Origin: Synchiropus splendidus
Taxonomy: Eukaryota; Chordata; Actinopteri; Syngnathiformes; Callionymidae
Reading direction: 5' to 3'
Assembly (NCBI RefSeq): GCF_027744825.2
Contig: NC_071338.1
Location: 25,744,001 to 25,808,000, forward strand
Length of the DNA: 64,000 nt
The translations under genes were made by a program, and so were the position numbers. Each line of letters begins with the position of its first letter. Position 1 is the first letter of the stretch. The notes beneath the pieces were generated by a model that was not told the origin of the DNA, ran no database searches, and was given only the letters and a program-made list of their open reading frames with translations. Shown here piece by piece: positions 20,601 through 33,100 of this stretch.

Positions 20601-23600
20601 TTTTATTCTGAATGAAAGGAAAACCACCCCAACTCTGTCTTCTCTTTTTACCATGGAAGTCAAGATGCTATGCTGACTTTTATGTTACTCTGGGACGCAA
20701 AAGTTTTAGGCTGTATTTGATGCAAAAGAAGTGAGAAAGTGTTGTCCAACACGTGAAACAAAATAATGTGAAACACAAAAAAAAAGACAGAATAAAGGGT
20801 GTCACTCCTTAAGGTACTGATGCTCTTGAAATCCAATTTAATGACACTTGGTATGTATAGTACCTTATGTGATCATGAGCTTGACTCATAGAATCAGAGG
20901 GGTCTCAGTGTATTTGACTTTAAAGCCTATTCTGCTCTGAGGAGCAAGAGTGAGGAAAGTAGCTTCCTGGATCTTGAGATTAGACAGCACCTACCTTAGA
21001 ACTGAGGAGTACCCAGAATGCTTTGCGTATTTTCAGCCAGTAAAAAATGGCGTCCAAAGTGGCAAAGAAGCGAGCTACAAATTTTCTTTGTTAATGGATA
21101 TATAAATATTACGAAACCATTGTATGATCTTAGACCATTTTATGGATTATTTACCTCATTGTTGCATTGCATTTTTTTGTTATTTTACAATGTTTTTCCT
21201 TCTTCTTCTTCTTCTGAATTATCAGACAGAACGTTGGTTTTGCGTGATGCTGCCCCCCACAGTCTGAGGAAGTATGTGCATTTAAGGGTTGCCCCATTTC
21301 TAAGTCGCACATTGCCCTTAACACTTGGTTTTGAGGGCTGAGGTTGAGGGTTATACTTGAGGATAAAGGGAGGAATTGGAATTCACCCAGAGATCCAGAT
21401 GGTTTTAATACCCATGGACATGGCAGAAGTTTATTAATTGCTATATCCGTCTGAACAGAATTTGAGTCTTCAAACTCTCTTCTCGACAGATTCCAGACTC
21501 GGTCAGATAGAACAAACATGAATCCCAGTTACTGTGAGGTTTTGCATTAAAAACACTGCCAAGTATTGAGCTGAAACGTAATGAATGGAGGTGAGTAAAC
21601 CTGCTGCGTCAGGACATTGTCGGTCTCTTTGGCGGGTTCTAGAAACATGTTCTAGTCATCTTCTTCTTTAATCACCTCTTCCCTTGCTCCTTCATCAAGC
21701 ATCTCCACTCCCCATTGTGCTCCTCCAAAGGGCAGCCCTGTATCAAATAGAGTCAAGGAGACCTGGAAATTCTGTTGACAGCAGTGTTTGAAGCAAAATG
21801 AAAAAGTTGAGCCCATTTGGAGCTTTTGAAGAGTGCAAGATGGGCATGAAGGATGATGATGCTGGTACTGACCCTGTGATCAGGTGAGTGTGAGAAGGCC
21901 CCAGGACAGAATCCCCACTCTGCTGCCCAGGCTGGAATTTTGTGCTTGAGAAGTGTTTAAGTTTGCCAAATCCCAATTGGGCTCAGTGGGGAGTGTCATT
22001 TTTCTCTTTTTACCCACAGGTTTAGGGACCGAGACTAGGGAGGGGGTGGTGGTTGTGGAGGGCTTTGGAAGGGCATGGATACTTGCCTTTCTGGCCGAGG
22101 TGAGGGTAAGCTAGGTGGGGGGCAGGAGGGGGCTAAGATAGAGAGCCGCAGCTTTCTGAGTGGGAATTATCCATGACACCTGGACTCCAGAGCTACAACC
22201 CTTAAGCACCTCATTTAGGATCAATTCTACTTGCAGTGTCGCCGGATTCAGCACTTTCACTCTCAGCAGTTCTGCCATGGTGGCAGGTGACCTCAGTTCT
22301 CATTAGAATATTTCAGCTATCAATACATGTTGGTGGTGGGGCACAACTCAGAATATTCCCCTGAAGTAAACGCCTATATAACGTGTTTAGCCACAGTACT
22401 TTATCTGATCTTTTCACATCAGAAAAAGCTATATTTGAAAACAAGCTAAAATGCATCTGATTTTCCAGCAAGGTACTGTTTTGCTGTTTAATGAGAAATG
22501 ATGGATGACATATATTTCAGGTTCTGACTGAGACACTTATTCCTCTCTGTGTGGTAAATGCTGACAAAACAGATATCGTCTTCATTTTCCACACGAAGTA
22601 GTGATCAATAAAATAAAATCCTGGCTGAAGGCAATGCAAAGTGAGAGCATATATTACGTGTGAAGCAATTCCAGTTCCATTTATACAGAAACTACGGAGG
22701 ATTTACGCCAGCATTTGCTCATTTTTGAACTTCAAGAAAAGAAAAAAATCAACCTTCTCTCTTTACAGCTGCCATTTGTAGCACTTACAGCCCAAAAGAA
22801 AATCAGTTCATATTTAAAGTCCAGGTTATTTTATCATCATTATCATGATCTTCCTGCCCATCTTCTTCCACCTCATGGGATCTAAGTGAAAGTTATTTTC
22901 TGATACACATACGATCTCACATATGATGTCTGTGAATTTGAAAGATCCATTCTAATGCTGTGAGACCACTGCTTTTCCACCGGCAGCAAAGTTACTTTAG
23001 GTTTTGTGTGATATGTAGTAGGGAACTACAAGGCTGGTCGCAGGCTCTCACTAGATAGTCGGAGCAGTGAGAGCCAGCAGGCGGGACAAGCTCTACAGGT
23101 CACGGTGTTTAACAATGTCAGCTAATGTTTGCTACCTTCCACCTTTGATAGCTTAGTACCTTTAGATTCTATCTTAGCGCTGGAGCAGTCGGATTCTGCT
23201 GTGACGTCAAACACGCGACGTTTGATTTGTAATCCAAATAATGTGTATTTTCACAAGCAAATAAATCATACATTACAGGACCAACACAGTGGAAACTCAT
23301 TCTCCATTTGTTTTGAGATCTTAGGTCCCATGGACCGAGTGGAAGGGGCAGAGACTTAGGCTCCTTATAGTCATATGTAACTCATAAAAAAAAACAATAC
23401 AAAACAACATGGAGTCGCATACAAAAACTGGACAGCGAGAAATGAGACTCCCCGATGAGGGTGGAAGTCCAGAGCAGAAGTGAAGTATCGTGCTTAAACC
23501 GTGCTCAGCTGAAATAAGTTGCGGCACAAATGCGATCCTCGTGTGTCCACTGGGGGGTGCTCCGACGGCTGAGACAGATGACGGAGGCAGTCAGTGGAGA

Positions 23601-24871
23601 CACATTTGGATCACAATGGTTGCTCAACTGCCACCAAGGACGCAGAACGCACACATCCAGTGGGAACCGGAAGTCACGCCTCACTGGTTTCGATTTCATT
23701 CAACAGGTTTTATAGGCCACATGACCAGACAAAGACCACCTTTCTGCCCTCCGTGTCTAACAATGGTATGTAAAACAACGCTCTCTCCCCACACTGCTTC
23801 ATGACAATGAGACAATTTTAGCAGAAACCATTCCCTATCCAACTATTGTTGTCCTAAGTGTTTAGCCTTGATATATATTACTCCTCCTCCCCCCCCAAAA
23901 AAAGGTGTTGTCAAGTTATCTGTGACCTGTGGTAAGAGCAGGAGCGGCTGCGGTGAAAATCAATCTTTGCCTCTCTCCTGGCCTTGAATACCAGCAGAGC
24001 AAACAAACAGTCCTAAACAATACGATATATACCACATATCAATTACACTAAATGCCTCAGTATCTATACTTCACTGTCCCAGACACACACCGGTTACAAG
24101 GCACACACGCTGCTGTAAGACGATAATGGTGCTGCATTGTTCCTCGCCATCTGGACCACTGATAAGAGCCGCCTGTGCATAGTTGATAATGAGAACAGGC
24201 AGTGGAAAAACCAAGTGTTAAACATTTCCTTGGCCCATGAAAAAGGTTCCATTAAGTCCACTGACCCCAATTGAATATTAATGAGCTAATTAACGGATTT
24301 ATTGTTGTGCGCAATTCCTGGAGGGGCAATTTTTTTTTTTCAAGTACCATTATTTTTTTTTCTAATTATTTTCTGTACTTTTATAATTGAATCTTTGTTG
24401 CTGCCAGCGTTGTGTTTGTGCCTTGGCAACAGCAAGAAGACGAAGAAAAAAAAAAGGCCGTTTGTTTATAGTTTTTCTCGACGAGGATCCGAAACAAAAC
24501 CCAGCCATTTCATAGTTTTCACCACACATCAATCACGGCCGCGCACCTTCCCAAAATATTGCGCTGTAATTTATCTTGTAGGTACAGTGAGTGATGATCA
24601 GGTGGAGGGTTACAAAAGTGAAATTTGTTTGTTTGCTGTTCCCCCGATCTTGTGAAGGGCTTGACAAAGGCTTAAACGGCAGAAGCAGCTGGGGTTGAAA
24701 GATAGCATAATCAATTGATGTAGAGGATGCACTGGAGCAGGGGAGGAACCTCAGAATAATAACAACGCTCTAATGGCTGCGGGAGGAATCTCACTTTAGC
24801 GTTTGTTACGGCAGGCCACGGCTGCGAGCTCCATCAGCTGACGAGGGGCCCCTGATCAGCACCTGCATATG
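17612..24871. other. Intergenic, no gene seen
   Basis: There is no recognisable gene in this 7-kb stretch. It holds short G-runs (18345, 18485-18510), pyrimidine runs, the second short direct repeat at 17795-17831, a diverged 'GTCTGAGG...TTAAGGG' repeat piece around 21217-21345, and an AT-rich block at 24200-24310 (GAATATTAATGAGCTAATTA) that looks like homeodomain-site-rich non-coding sequence. All open frames are under 125 codons without motifs. Confidence 0.45.
17795..17831 (+). repeat. Short direct repeat, copy 2
   Basis: Near-identical (one substitution seen) to 14089-14127 in the same orientation; see that entry. Confidence 0.6.

Positions 24872-24872
<1 letters not shown>

Positions 24873-24929
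<57 letters not shown>
24873..24929. repeat. (AT)n microsatellite
   Basis: About 28 uninterrupted AT units. Confidence 0.97.
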
Positions 24930-24932
<3 letters not shown>

Positions 24933-25279
24933 GAGTGAAGAGAGTGAAGCTACTCTAGGAACAAAGACATGACACTGACTCACATTGAGTGTCATTGAGT
25001 GACGGTTTAGATAGTGTTAGTTTTGGCGCCCATTTTTCAATTTCGTCTTTGTCTTGGGCCAAAGTTAATTCTTCATCTCAGTCACGTTTAGTCGTTCACA
25101 TGTCATATTTGTTAGTCATGTTTTAGTGGACTAAAAGTCACTAGAATTTAGTATAGTATTCGTCAAACGAACACTTTTATTTATTCCAGTTGAGTTATGT
25201 TGCACAGATAAAATATTGACTGAAAGTCTGGAATAATAAATATCTTGAATAAATAGAATGAGAATGTCCACACGAACCA

Positions 25280-25790
25280 GGTCGTCGGGCCCCCTGGTCT
25301 CGACTGCCACCTAGTTCTCTTTGCACCCGACCCCTATGACTCCCTCTGTGGGTGGTGGGACGGCCCATGTCATTCGTTCGGGCTTGGCCCGGCCGGGCCC
25401 CATGGGCAGAGGCCCGGCCACCAGGCGCTCGCATTCGAGCCCCAACCCCAGGCCTGGCTCCAGGGTGGGGCCCCGGCTGCGCCATGCCGGGCGACGTCAC
25501 GGTCCTTGGTCCACATCGAGAGGAACCAGCTGAGGTGGTTCGGGCATCTGATCCGGATGCCCCCTGGACGCCTCCCTGGGGAGGTGTTCCGGGCATGTCC
25601 TACCGGGAGGAGACCCCGGGGTAGACCCAGGACTCGCTGGAGAGATTATGTCTCCAGTCTGGCCTGGGAACGCCCCGGGATCCCCCGGGAGGAGCTGGAG
25701 GAGGTTTGTGTGGATCGGGAAGTTTGGGCTTCCCTGCTCCGAATGCTGCCTCCGCGACCCGACCCCGGATAAGCGGCAGAAGAAGGTGAA
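25280..25790 (+). mobile_element. LINE ORF2 C-terminal fragment, plus strand
   Basis: The frame at 25506-25772 reads NQLRWFGHLIRMPPGRLPGE, then RRPRGRPRTRWRDYVSSLAW, PREELEEVC and LRMLPPRPDPG. This is the standard C-terminal tail of a fish non-LTR retrotransposon reverse-transcriptase polyprotein. It is followed by GACCCCGGATAAGCGGCAGA, the usual 3' end. The upstream 25300-25500 is unusually GC-rich and may be another segment of the same element after internal deletion. It is 5'-truncated, with no RT catalytic domain, so inactive. Confidence 0.8.
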
Positions 25791-27025
25791 AGAAGGTAAA
25801 TAGAATGAATTCTCAATGAAACTTTCATGCTGTTAGTGTCTCAATTGTCCACCCCAATTTAATGTAGCAGAGATGGAAAGCAGCCAATCAAGAAGCGAAA
25901 CTAAGTTTTGACATTTATTGACTTGGTGACAATAAAAAAATTAAAAACAAAACTAGTTTTTAATGGAGAGAAGTACATCTCTCTTCAGTCTGCTGCTGCC
26001 TTCACCTGGTCCCTCTCTTCATTTGTAAAGGTGGAAGCGGGACAATAAAAGTCATAAATGAGTTGCACTTCTTTTTGTGTGATACACAAAAAACTTGCAA
26101 AATGTTTTAGTCTAGTTTTATTTTATTTAACTATGATGTACATTCATTGTAACATTGGTGACGTCTCATCTTCGTCATGGGAAAAAGGGGCCGTTGATGA
26201 ACATATTTCTTATATATATTTATATATATATATCTTGAATGATGAAATTAACACTAATTTTAGAAGTTTATGAATCCCAATGACACACACTGATTCACAT
26301 CAGGTGAGCATGAAAGCCCGTTGGAAGGATCAAAATCTGAAGATTCTGCGCAGATATGGAGCACAATGCAATGAAACAAACACTGAATTAGAGTCTCTGA
26401 AAGCACGTGCTATTGAGAGAGGCTTGGATTAAAAGTATGTTTAAGAAATGTAACCAAGAAGCTTCTTATCTCCTCCTGAGGCAAAAACACTAACTAGTTA
26501 TTCACCTTTTCACTTATTTATTTTTATTAAAATGGCTGCCTTCGGCATTGATTTCTCTCTTCTTGGACAGTTTGCAATGAACTGTTGACCTTCATAATAT
26601 CTGTTTCCTGTCATCACACGAGGACTAGTTCATAGTGGATGGAAATAATATACTTTATATTATATATTATATGTCCTCAATCTCTCGATGATGTCATACA
26701 TGAAAAGGTGGGCCTAATCTGGCCTGTTTAATAATACATGCAACTGACAAACAGAAAAGCTCCATCAATTACATGTTAAATGCATATCTTCTAAATGTAA
26801 GTTACAGGAAGATGTTATCAACCCCACATTTGTTCACTCCAACAAGTCAACATGACACGTACTGTCAAGAACATGCTTTACAGACTTACTGTAGAATAAC
26901 CTCAGAGGCCATGAGAGGCTCAACAGGCGCACAGCACAACATTGTAAACATGACTGGCCGCATCATCCTTTAAGTTACGTTCACAACAGAAACAAAATGT
27001 GAGACTAGCTTGCCACTGATTGCGA
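25791..27025. other. Intergenic, no gene seen
   Basis: AT-rich sequence with a short TATATA stretch at 26206-26235 and no recognisable coding or RNA feature. Confidence 0.4.
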
Positions 27026-27770
27026 CAGTAAACCAAGTGCACACGGTGACTGTCACCACACACTACTTTCAACATCTGAGACACTGCCTGTATAGTTGCA
27101 TTGAACAACAGAGAAGCGCCATGGTTGAATAAACAGAGCAGAATGGAACATTGGTTTGGCAACATTGGACAGACACAATGACACACCCATGTGATTCACC
27201 AAAAAACAAAAAGAAAAAAAGATGGCCGACTCACCAGGAAATCTTGAGCCTGTCACGACTGGATGTGGTAGACATGAGTAAAGACCCAAGGAAACAACAA
27301 AACAAGTGTTTCTCCTTCTACTGGTGTTGCTGCACACTTTGGTAGCGTTTGAGGCGTTCAAGAACGGCTCGGAGCTTTCAGCTTCCTTATATAAAATGGC
27401 CACTCTATGAGGCATTCAGGTAAACTTCCAGTAGTGAGACTAGGTACGATAGGGGCCGTCAATAGATTTGAAATTTTAATCTCTGTTAAATTTCAAATCT
27501 ATTGACGGCCCCTATCGTACATGTCTACCACATCCAGTCGTGACAGGCTCAAGATTTCCTGGTGAGTCGGCCATCTTTTTTTCTTTTTGTTTTTTGGTGA
27601 ATCACATGGGTGTGTTTTTGTGTCTGTCCAATGTTGCCAAACCAATGTTCCATTCTGCTCTGTTTATTCAACCATGGCGCTTCTCTGTTGTTCAATGCAA
27701 CTATACAGGCAGTGTCTCAGATGTTGAAAGTAGTGTGTGGTGACAGTCACCGTGTGCACTTGGTTTACTG
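27026..27770. repeat. Foldback element: 251-bp inverted arms plus internal hairpin
   Basis: The arms at 27026-27276 and 27520-27770 are reverse complements with only about two mismatches seen (CA versus TT near 27177/27619). The 243-bp centre contains a second, perfect inverted repeat: 27444-27476 and 27488-27520, 33-bp stems with an 11-base loop, abutting the right arm. The remaining centre (27277-27443) is single copy here. No transposase frame is present; the mirrored 67-codon frames are simply the arms read on opposite strands. It may be a foldback transposon, a recent inverted duplication or an assembly artefact. Confidence 0.9.
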
Positions 27771-28847
27771 ACCACTGATCTGAGCAGCAGCATGTGGTTG
27801 GTATACCAGCTCTGATCCTGCTACTTCTAACAGATAAATAATTTCACGTGACGTCGGCCATCTTGCCACTTGTGGAGTTGGGACATGGCACTTTTAAAAT
27901 GCGTGTCAAACTCTCTTGTCTCTGTTTTCTTTTGGTTCTCGAGCTCTCATTCAGCGATTCCACAGACTAAACAGATTTCAGACCAGGTGCCTGTGAGAAT
28001 TTCAATCTTCCCGTTCGACACAGAAGCTGTATGACAAACGAAAAACCACGATGAATCAGAGGCCTTTCTGAGCTACACTTTCAACAAGGCAGAAGCGATT
28101 ATTATCATATTTTGCTGTCTGCGTCTTTCGCCTAACTCTGCTTCTGCCTGAAATTCAATTCAATTTTAATAAAACCATCCATTTCTTTTTGGTAACTTTG
28201 CCGCTATAACTTAGAGTAATGAACTCATTTTGCTGTTGTATGTAAATTTTGTCTCATTACAATAATTTTGCCTGATTTGCTCAGCAGCCCATAATAAGAG
28301 TAACGCCCCGCAGTCACAGACCTGGTTATTGTGCTATACATCACAAGTGCATTAGGTTAATAAAGGCTGTCAACAATGGGCTGGGAAAGTTTGTGTGCAG
28401 CAGGTTAATGTAGCACCTTTCAAAGATCGACTCAGAGTGTCCGTGCTGTGCTGCTGCTGAACACAAACCAAATTTACTTCCCCCAAAAAAAAGCCACCCC
28501 TGCAGACACACATTACTTATTTCTAATAGACACAGATGTGTTTCACAGCAAATCAGTTATTTTAGTTTGTCATCATCTCTGGTGCGAATGGAGAGTCGAT
28601 TAACTTGGAGGATAGAAGTCTACATTTAGAATCCCAGGGTAATTAGTCATGTCTGGAGGGCAGGGGGGAGCGAGGGGGGAGCGAGGGGGGGGTGGAGATC
28701 TCTCTCGAACCTCTGTTCATCCAGGACTCTTGCTGACTTATGCATGTCTAGAGCATGTTACGTGTAGCTGTGCATGTCTGCGGCGATGGACTGGGGACCT
28801 TTCGATGGTTAACCGCAAAAATCTGGCAACAAAAGTGCATTCACTTG
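27771..28847. other. Intergenic, no gene seen
   Basis: Non-coding AT-rich sequence, with a G-rich stretch at 28655-28695 (GGGGGGAGCGAGGGGGG) that may form G-quadruplex-type structure. No gene is recognised. Confidence 0.4.
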
Positions 28848-29123
28848 TACAAGTAACATCTGACTTACGTCCACCTGAACTTACGACCACGGCCATCAGA
28901 GGTTTTTTTTTTTTTTAATTCAATGTCTGGCCCCGCAGCACGTAGCAGCCCGGCATCGCGTACGACAGTTACGGCGGCACAGTATCCCAGCATCTCACAC
29001 AGCGTTCTACCACTACAGTAGTACCTATAACCCTCGCGTCGGCTATTTTGAATGGCATTCCACTGACGTCAAATCTGACTTACAACCGGTTGGTCGGAAC
29101 CGATCCCGGTCGTAAGTTACTTG
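28848..29123. mobile_element. Miniature inverted-repeat element
   Basis: The left end ACAAGTAACATCTGACTTAC and the right end GGTCGTAAGTTACTTG are imperfect reverse complements, and the CGACTTACGACC theme recurs internally (28876-28890, 29078-29090). At about 276 bp with no coding capacity, it fits a non-autonomous DNA transposon; the superfamily is not decided. Confidence 0.5.
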
Positions 29124-29351
29124 TTTTGCGCCTCCTACTGTTGAATTTACAAACATGGTTGGTTTCCATGATACTGCTTTTCATTAGCACCAACATGGTA
29201 GTTTTCTTTTTTTAACTCAGCAGACATTTTCTTGCCATATTTCTCAATTAACAGCCATGTGGCACCTGCTACTTTAATTCCTCAGTTGCACATCTGTTAA
29301 CCCTTTTAGTGCCAAACTAACACATTTGTGACGACAAGTATTGCTGCGTCT

Positions 29352-29872
29352 AAAGTAGAGGTTGACCGATATATCAGATGTTTTGGGGCCATTTTTCCCT
29401 TATTGTTCCATATCGTTATCGGCCTCCATCATATGGGTCCCTGCCGATATTTGTCCGATTGTGCTAAGAATATAGCCGCTCATTCGTACTTTTGGCAAAC
29501 TGCAAGTCTACTGAAATCTGCTGTCTTTTTTTGATGTTTTTGTTAATTCATGTCTTCATCAGTGATAGATTTGGTTCTACTATTCTCCCTTAATCTGTCG
29601 GCCACGCTACTGACTGCATTACATGTTGTCTGTAAGCGTTATTGAACTGTTAGTGCGTGTTAGTCAGTCAGCACTTTTCAGTCCAACTTCAGCAATGTAT
29701 CCGTTCTGCATCACAATGTACACTGTCTGTTATTTCTCATGGAATGTTTGCAAACAAACTGATATCTTCGCAATGTAATTGTCGAAATACCAAAGCCAAC
29801 TCGGCTTATCTAAGCCACCAGATGTCCATATCGGTATCGGCCCTAAAAAAAAGCATTCGACCCCTAATTAAA
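29352..29872. mobile_element. hAT-like non-autonomous element ('cgatatatcgg' family)
   Basis: The left end TAGAGGTTGACCGATATATC and the right end ATATCGGTATCGGCCC through TTCGACCCCTAA form the diverged inverted termini TAGRGGTYGA. The paired 'GATATATCGG / ATCGGTATCGGCC' wording is typical of a widespread vertebrate hAT-like repeat. It has no transposase frame, and target duplications were not evident. Confidence 0.55.
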
Positions 29873-29999
29873 CAAGGCCAGCTGCAAGTATGATGCCTGC
29901 TGTACATACTACTCTACATAAGCAGTTGGTGGACACCTGTCACTGAGTCACTGAGCAGCATCTGTGGGCGTACTTCTATGAATGTTTTGAAGACTGAAA

Positions 30000-30110
30000 A
30001 CATCCGTCAATATGCTACACCATGGTAGCGAGCAAAAAAATCTCGAAATTTTTGTTCGAACTCCAATTTGTCCGAAGTCCGGGATGTTTGAAAACCGAGG
30101 TATCACTGTA
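30000..30110. mobile_element. Pogo-like element, right-end fragment
   Basis: The sequence ending AAAACCGAGGTATCACTG then TA matches the right end of the element at 60475-61205 (ACCGAGGTACCACTG, TA). Upstream text (CTCGAAATTTTTGTTCGAAC) has the same CGAAC motif style. No left end was found nearby, so this is a truncated relic. Confidence 0.5.
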
Positions 30111-33100
30111 TTGTCTTTTGCTAGTATAATGTAAGTGTTTTGCTTGTCGCGAAAACTTGCATCAAATCAGATTCATTTACTCCAAAAAAGTTACAATCAA
30201 ATCGCGACTTCTGTACGCTACGTTATCGATCGGACTCGCTGTCACTACGCTCCTTCTGTGCACGTCGTAGAAGCACAGAAAACAACGTATTTGGCATGTA
30301 AAAAAAACGTCATGCTGTAAACGACAGTGTTGATGACCAGTCACCATCTTCATCATCATCATCATCATCATCAGCATCATTGCTTGGATGAATGAGCTAC
30401 AAAAACATTTCCCTTTTTCTCTTCCCTCTCAAACCTTTCACTATCATCGTTGCACCGTCACCGCAGCTCAAGATGACGTCATGTTCTATTTTAGCAAAAG
30501 TCATGTCAACATCTTGGCCTTGGCCTTAAAGGGTTCGACCCTTTTTTTTTAGTAATAAGTCAGTAATCGGCCGTTATGAATGAAGTGACCTTGGATCAAA
30601 CTACACCTGCACCTTGCAGCGGTGGCAGATTAACGGAGTTTGTAACACAACAGGTTGCCAAATAGGTGGCGCACCTCACCATCCGTAATGGCTGCAGCTT
30701 CGGAAATAGTAAATCAAATAAATTCCAAGATGTAATTCCAATAATTTGTGAGTTCTGTTTGAGCTCTTCTATCACGGCGGATCCATGTTGTCATGGAAAG
30801 GAAACATCCTTTCAATAGGCCCCACGTCGAGAGAGCTTTACATGAGCCTCAGTGCGGAGACATCTCCAATAATGCATGGCAATTGGTTTTGTACACCACA
30901 TGTCCTGATGAACCGGGAGCTGAGTGGGTATTCGTTGCTACATGAAGCCTCAAATGCAGTTTCCAAATGGCTTCCTGAAGAGGGTAATCTTTTCGTAACA
31001 ATCAATTTCAATACATCGCCCGTCTGTCTGGCACTAATAGCTTCTGTCTGTGCACATGGTGAGACACGTCTGGTAAATATACACTGTTTTCCTTTTAAAT
31101 GTCCTATAATATGCATGGAGAACACAGAAACACACTATGATAGAGGGCTGAGGCATCAAAGCTGCAGAAGCAATTCAGTTCACTTTCTTAGTCAAAGAAA
31201 TGAGAATGGGGCCATTTGTGGCTTTCCTCCCATTAGCCAGATTGAATTACTGTGTTTTACTTTTAATGGCCATCTGTTCTGGTTTAAGTCATATTTCTAA
31301 ATCTGTCATGTTGTGAGTGTGTGTGTGCGTGCATGCGCGTGTGTGTACGAGTGTGTGGAGGACTATTGTAATGGGGACATTTGTGCTCGACCAAAAAAAG
31401 AAAACAAAAGAACGTGGAAAGACTGTTGAGAAATGTGCGATTTGTGTATGAAGTCTGCAAACATACTCATCGAGCTGCGGAGGAAAACACAAGAAGGCTT
31501 TTATTTGGTGGGGAAATGTGCCGCTGACAGAATGGTTTCTAAAACATATGCAACCTGTAAATGACTAGATACACACACAAACACATGTTAATCTCATTGT
31601 GAGGAAGGAGGAGGGGGAGTCTGCTGGAGCTGCTTGTACGTGTCAAGGCTCCGTGAGCGATTAAAAGCCTGTTTCAGACTTCGGTATTAGGTCATCGCTT
31701 CAATGACATCAGTCCAGTGGGAGCCATTGTTTGTGTCGCCATGATGTGACCATGTAGGTGTGTTACAACAGTGTCTATATATACACACAGGTGATCTTAC
31801 TGTAGGAAAAACTAGGCATAGTTATGGGTGACAGGTCCGATCCAGGCTGAAATGACTGGATCAGGTGTTGGATTTTTTTTCTCAAGAACCCAGTTGATCT
31901 GATCCACGTGCCTGTTTTTTCCATGTTGCACTTTTCTTTGTCTTTAAAATCTTTATGTTTTAATAAAGCCAAAGCAGCTGTGCACAGCTCCAGTGTTTGA
32001 GGTATTAAACAGTTCACATCAACTGACATTACTTTTGAGTGACAAGTAGAAGGTATTGGATCAGAAAAGCATCGATTCAACCTCAAGGCTGAAATATTGG
32101 TATTGGTATCGGATTGAAAAAAGTGGCAATGAGCCATCCCCAGTTTGAAAAAAATGCAAAGAAGACTTGACTGCATAAAGAAATATGAAAATTGTGTGTT
32201 ATTTTTTTTTTGAAAGGCTTTAAAAGCCAGTGCGTTCAGAAGCGGTGGTCTGTGTCGGTGTAGTGCTGTGGAGAAACCTGCGGACGGTTTTAAGAACAAG
32301 AACTGCATAGATATGTTTGTGGTGTGAGCAGAGGAGATGGAAGGCTTGATGGAATCTGTCCAAATAGCACAGAACAATTGTGTACACATCAACTTTATGT
32401 GTGCACCACATTATAAATTGATGTCTTAAGCAAAGCATCCATGATGGAGACAAAAAAAAAATGAAACACAAAATTGTTCAGTGCACTTTCATGCTCCATT
32501 TATTCGAAAACATTCAGCTAAAACTAGATCAATCTAGTGTCAAATGTTAACATGTGGTTAATCACGAATAAATTACGTTTTTTTAAATCAAGTCCTATCA
32601 CCAGAAATGTGGTGTCAGTTTGCCAAATATCAGATGGTGAATTTAGCAACTTTTCTGTGGTTAGTTTCACAATACAGCACGTCCTCTGTCACTGCCGACT
32701 TCAGCTCATTGAACAAGGAACACAATGGTTCTCTCCTTGAAGGTCAAGTCTTTCCATCTTCCATTAAATTCCCCTTTTCAGGTATAACACCCACAGGCCA
32801 CATAAAATGCTTTAGAAGGCTGGATGTGGCTCCCGTGCCTTGAGTTTGACACACGTGTTGTATACACAGGACATCTTGTCCGTGGTAGGTTTGAATTAAA
32901 TTCACATTTATTCCATGATCCTTTTTTTCTGCTTTATACTAGCACCACGTCTTACACTTTTTCTTGGAGCAGCTTTGGAAAATGTCAACGGTCTTCTGTG
33001 GCATGGCGATGTTGGCGGCGCATGAGAGGAATAATCTGCTTCCCTGCAGAGAGTCTCCAGGATCACCTCTTTGAGGCCAGCTGGTCCTGCACTGTCACCG

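Noticed and set aside
27053..27743. Mirrored frames giving almost the same peptide on both strands
   Set aside because: They come from the two arms of the foldback read in opposite directions, not from duplicated genes.
30351..30375. CAT trinucleotide run as a possible coding polyhistidine or Asp tract
   Set aside because: It is a short simple repeat with no exon context.
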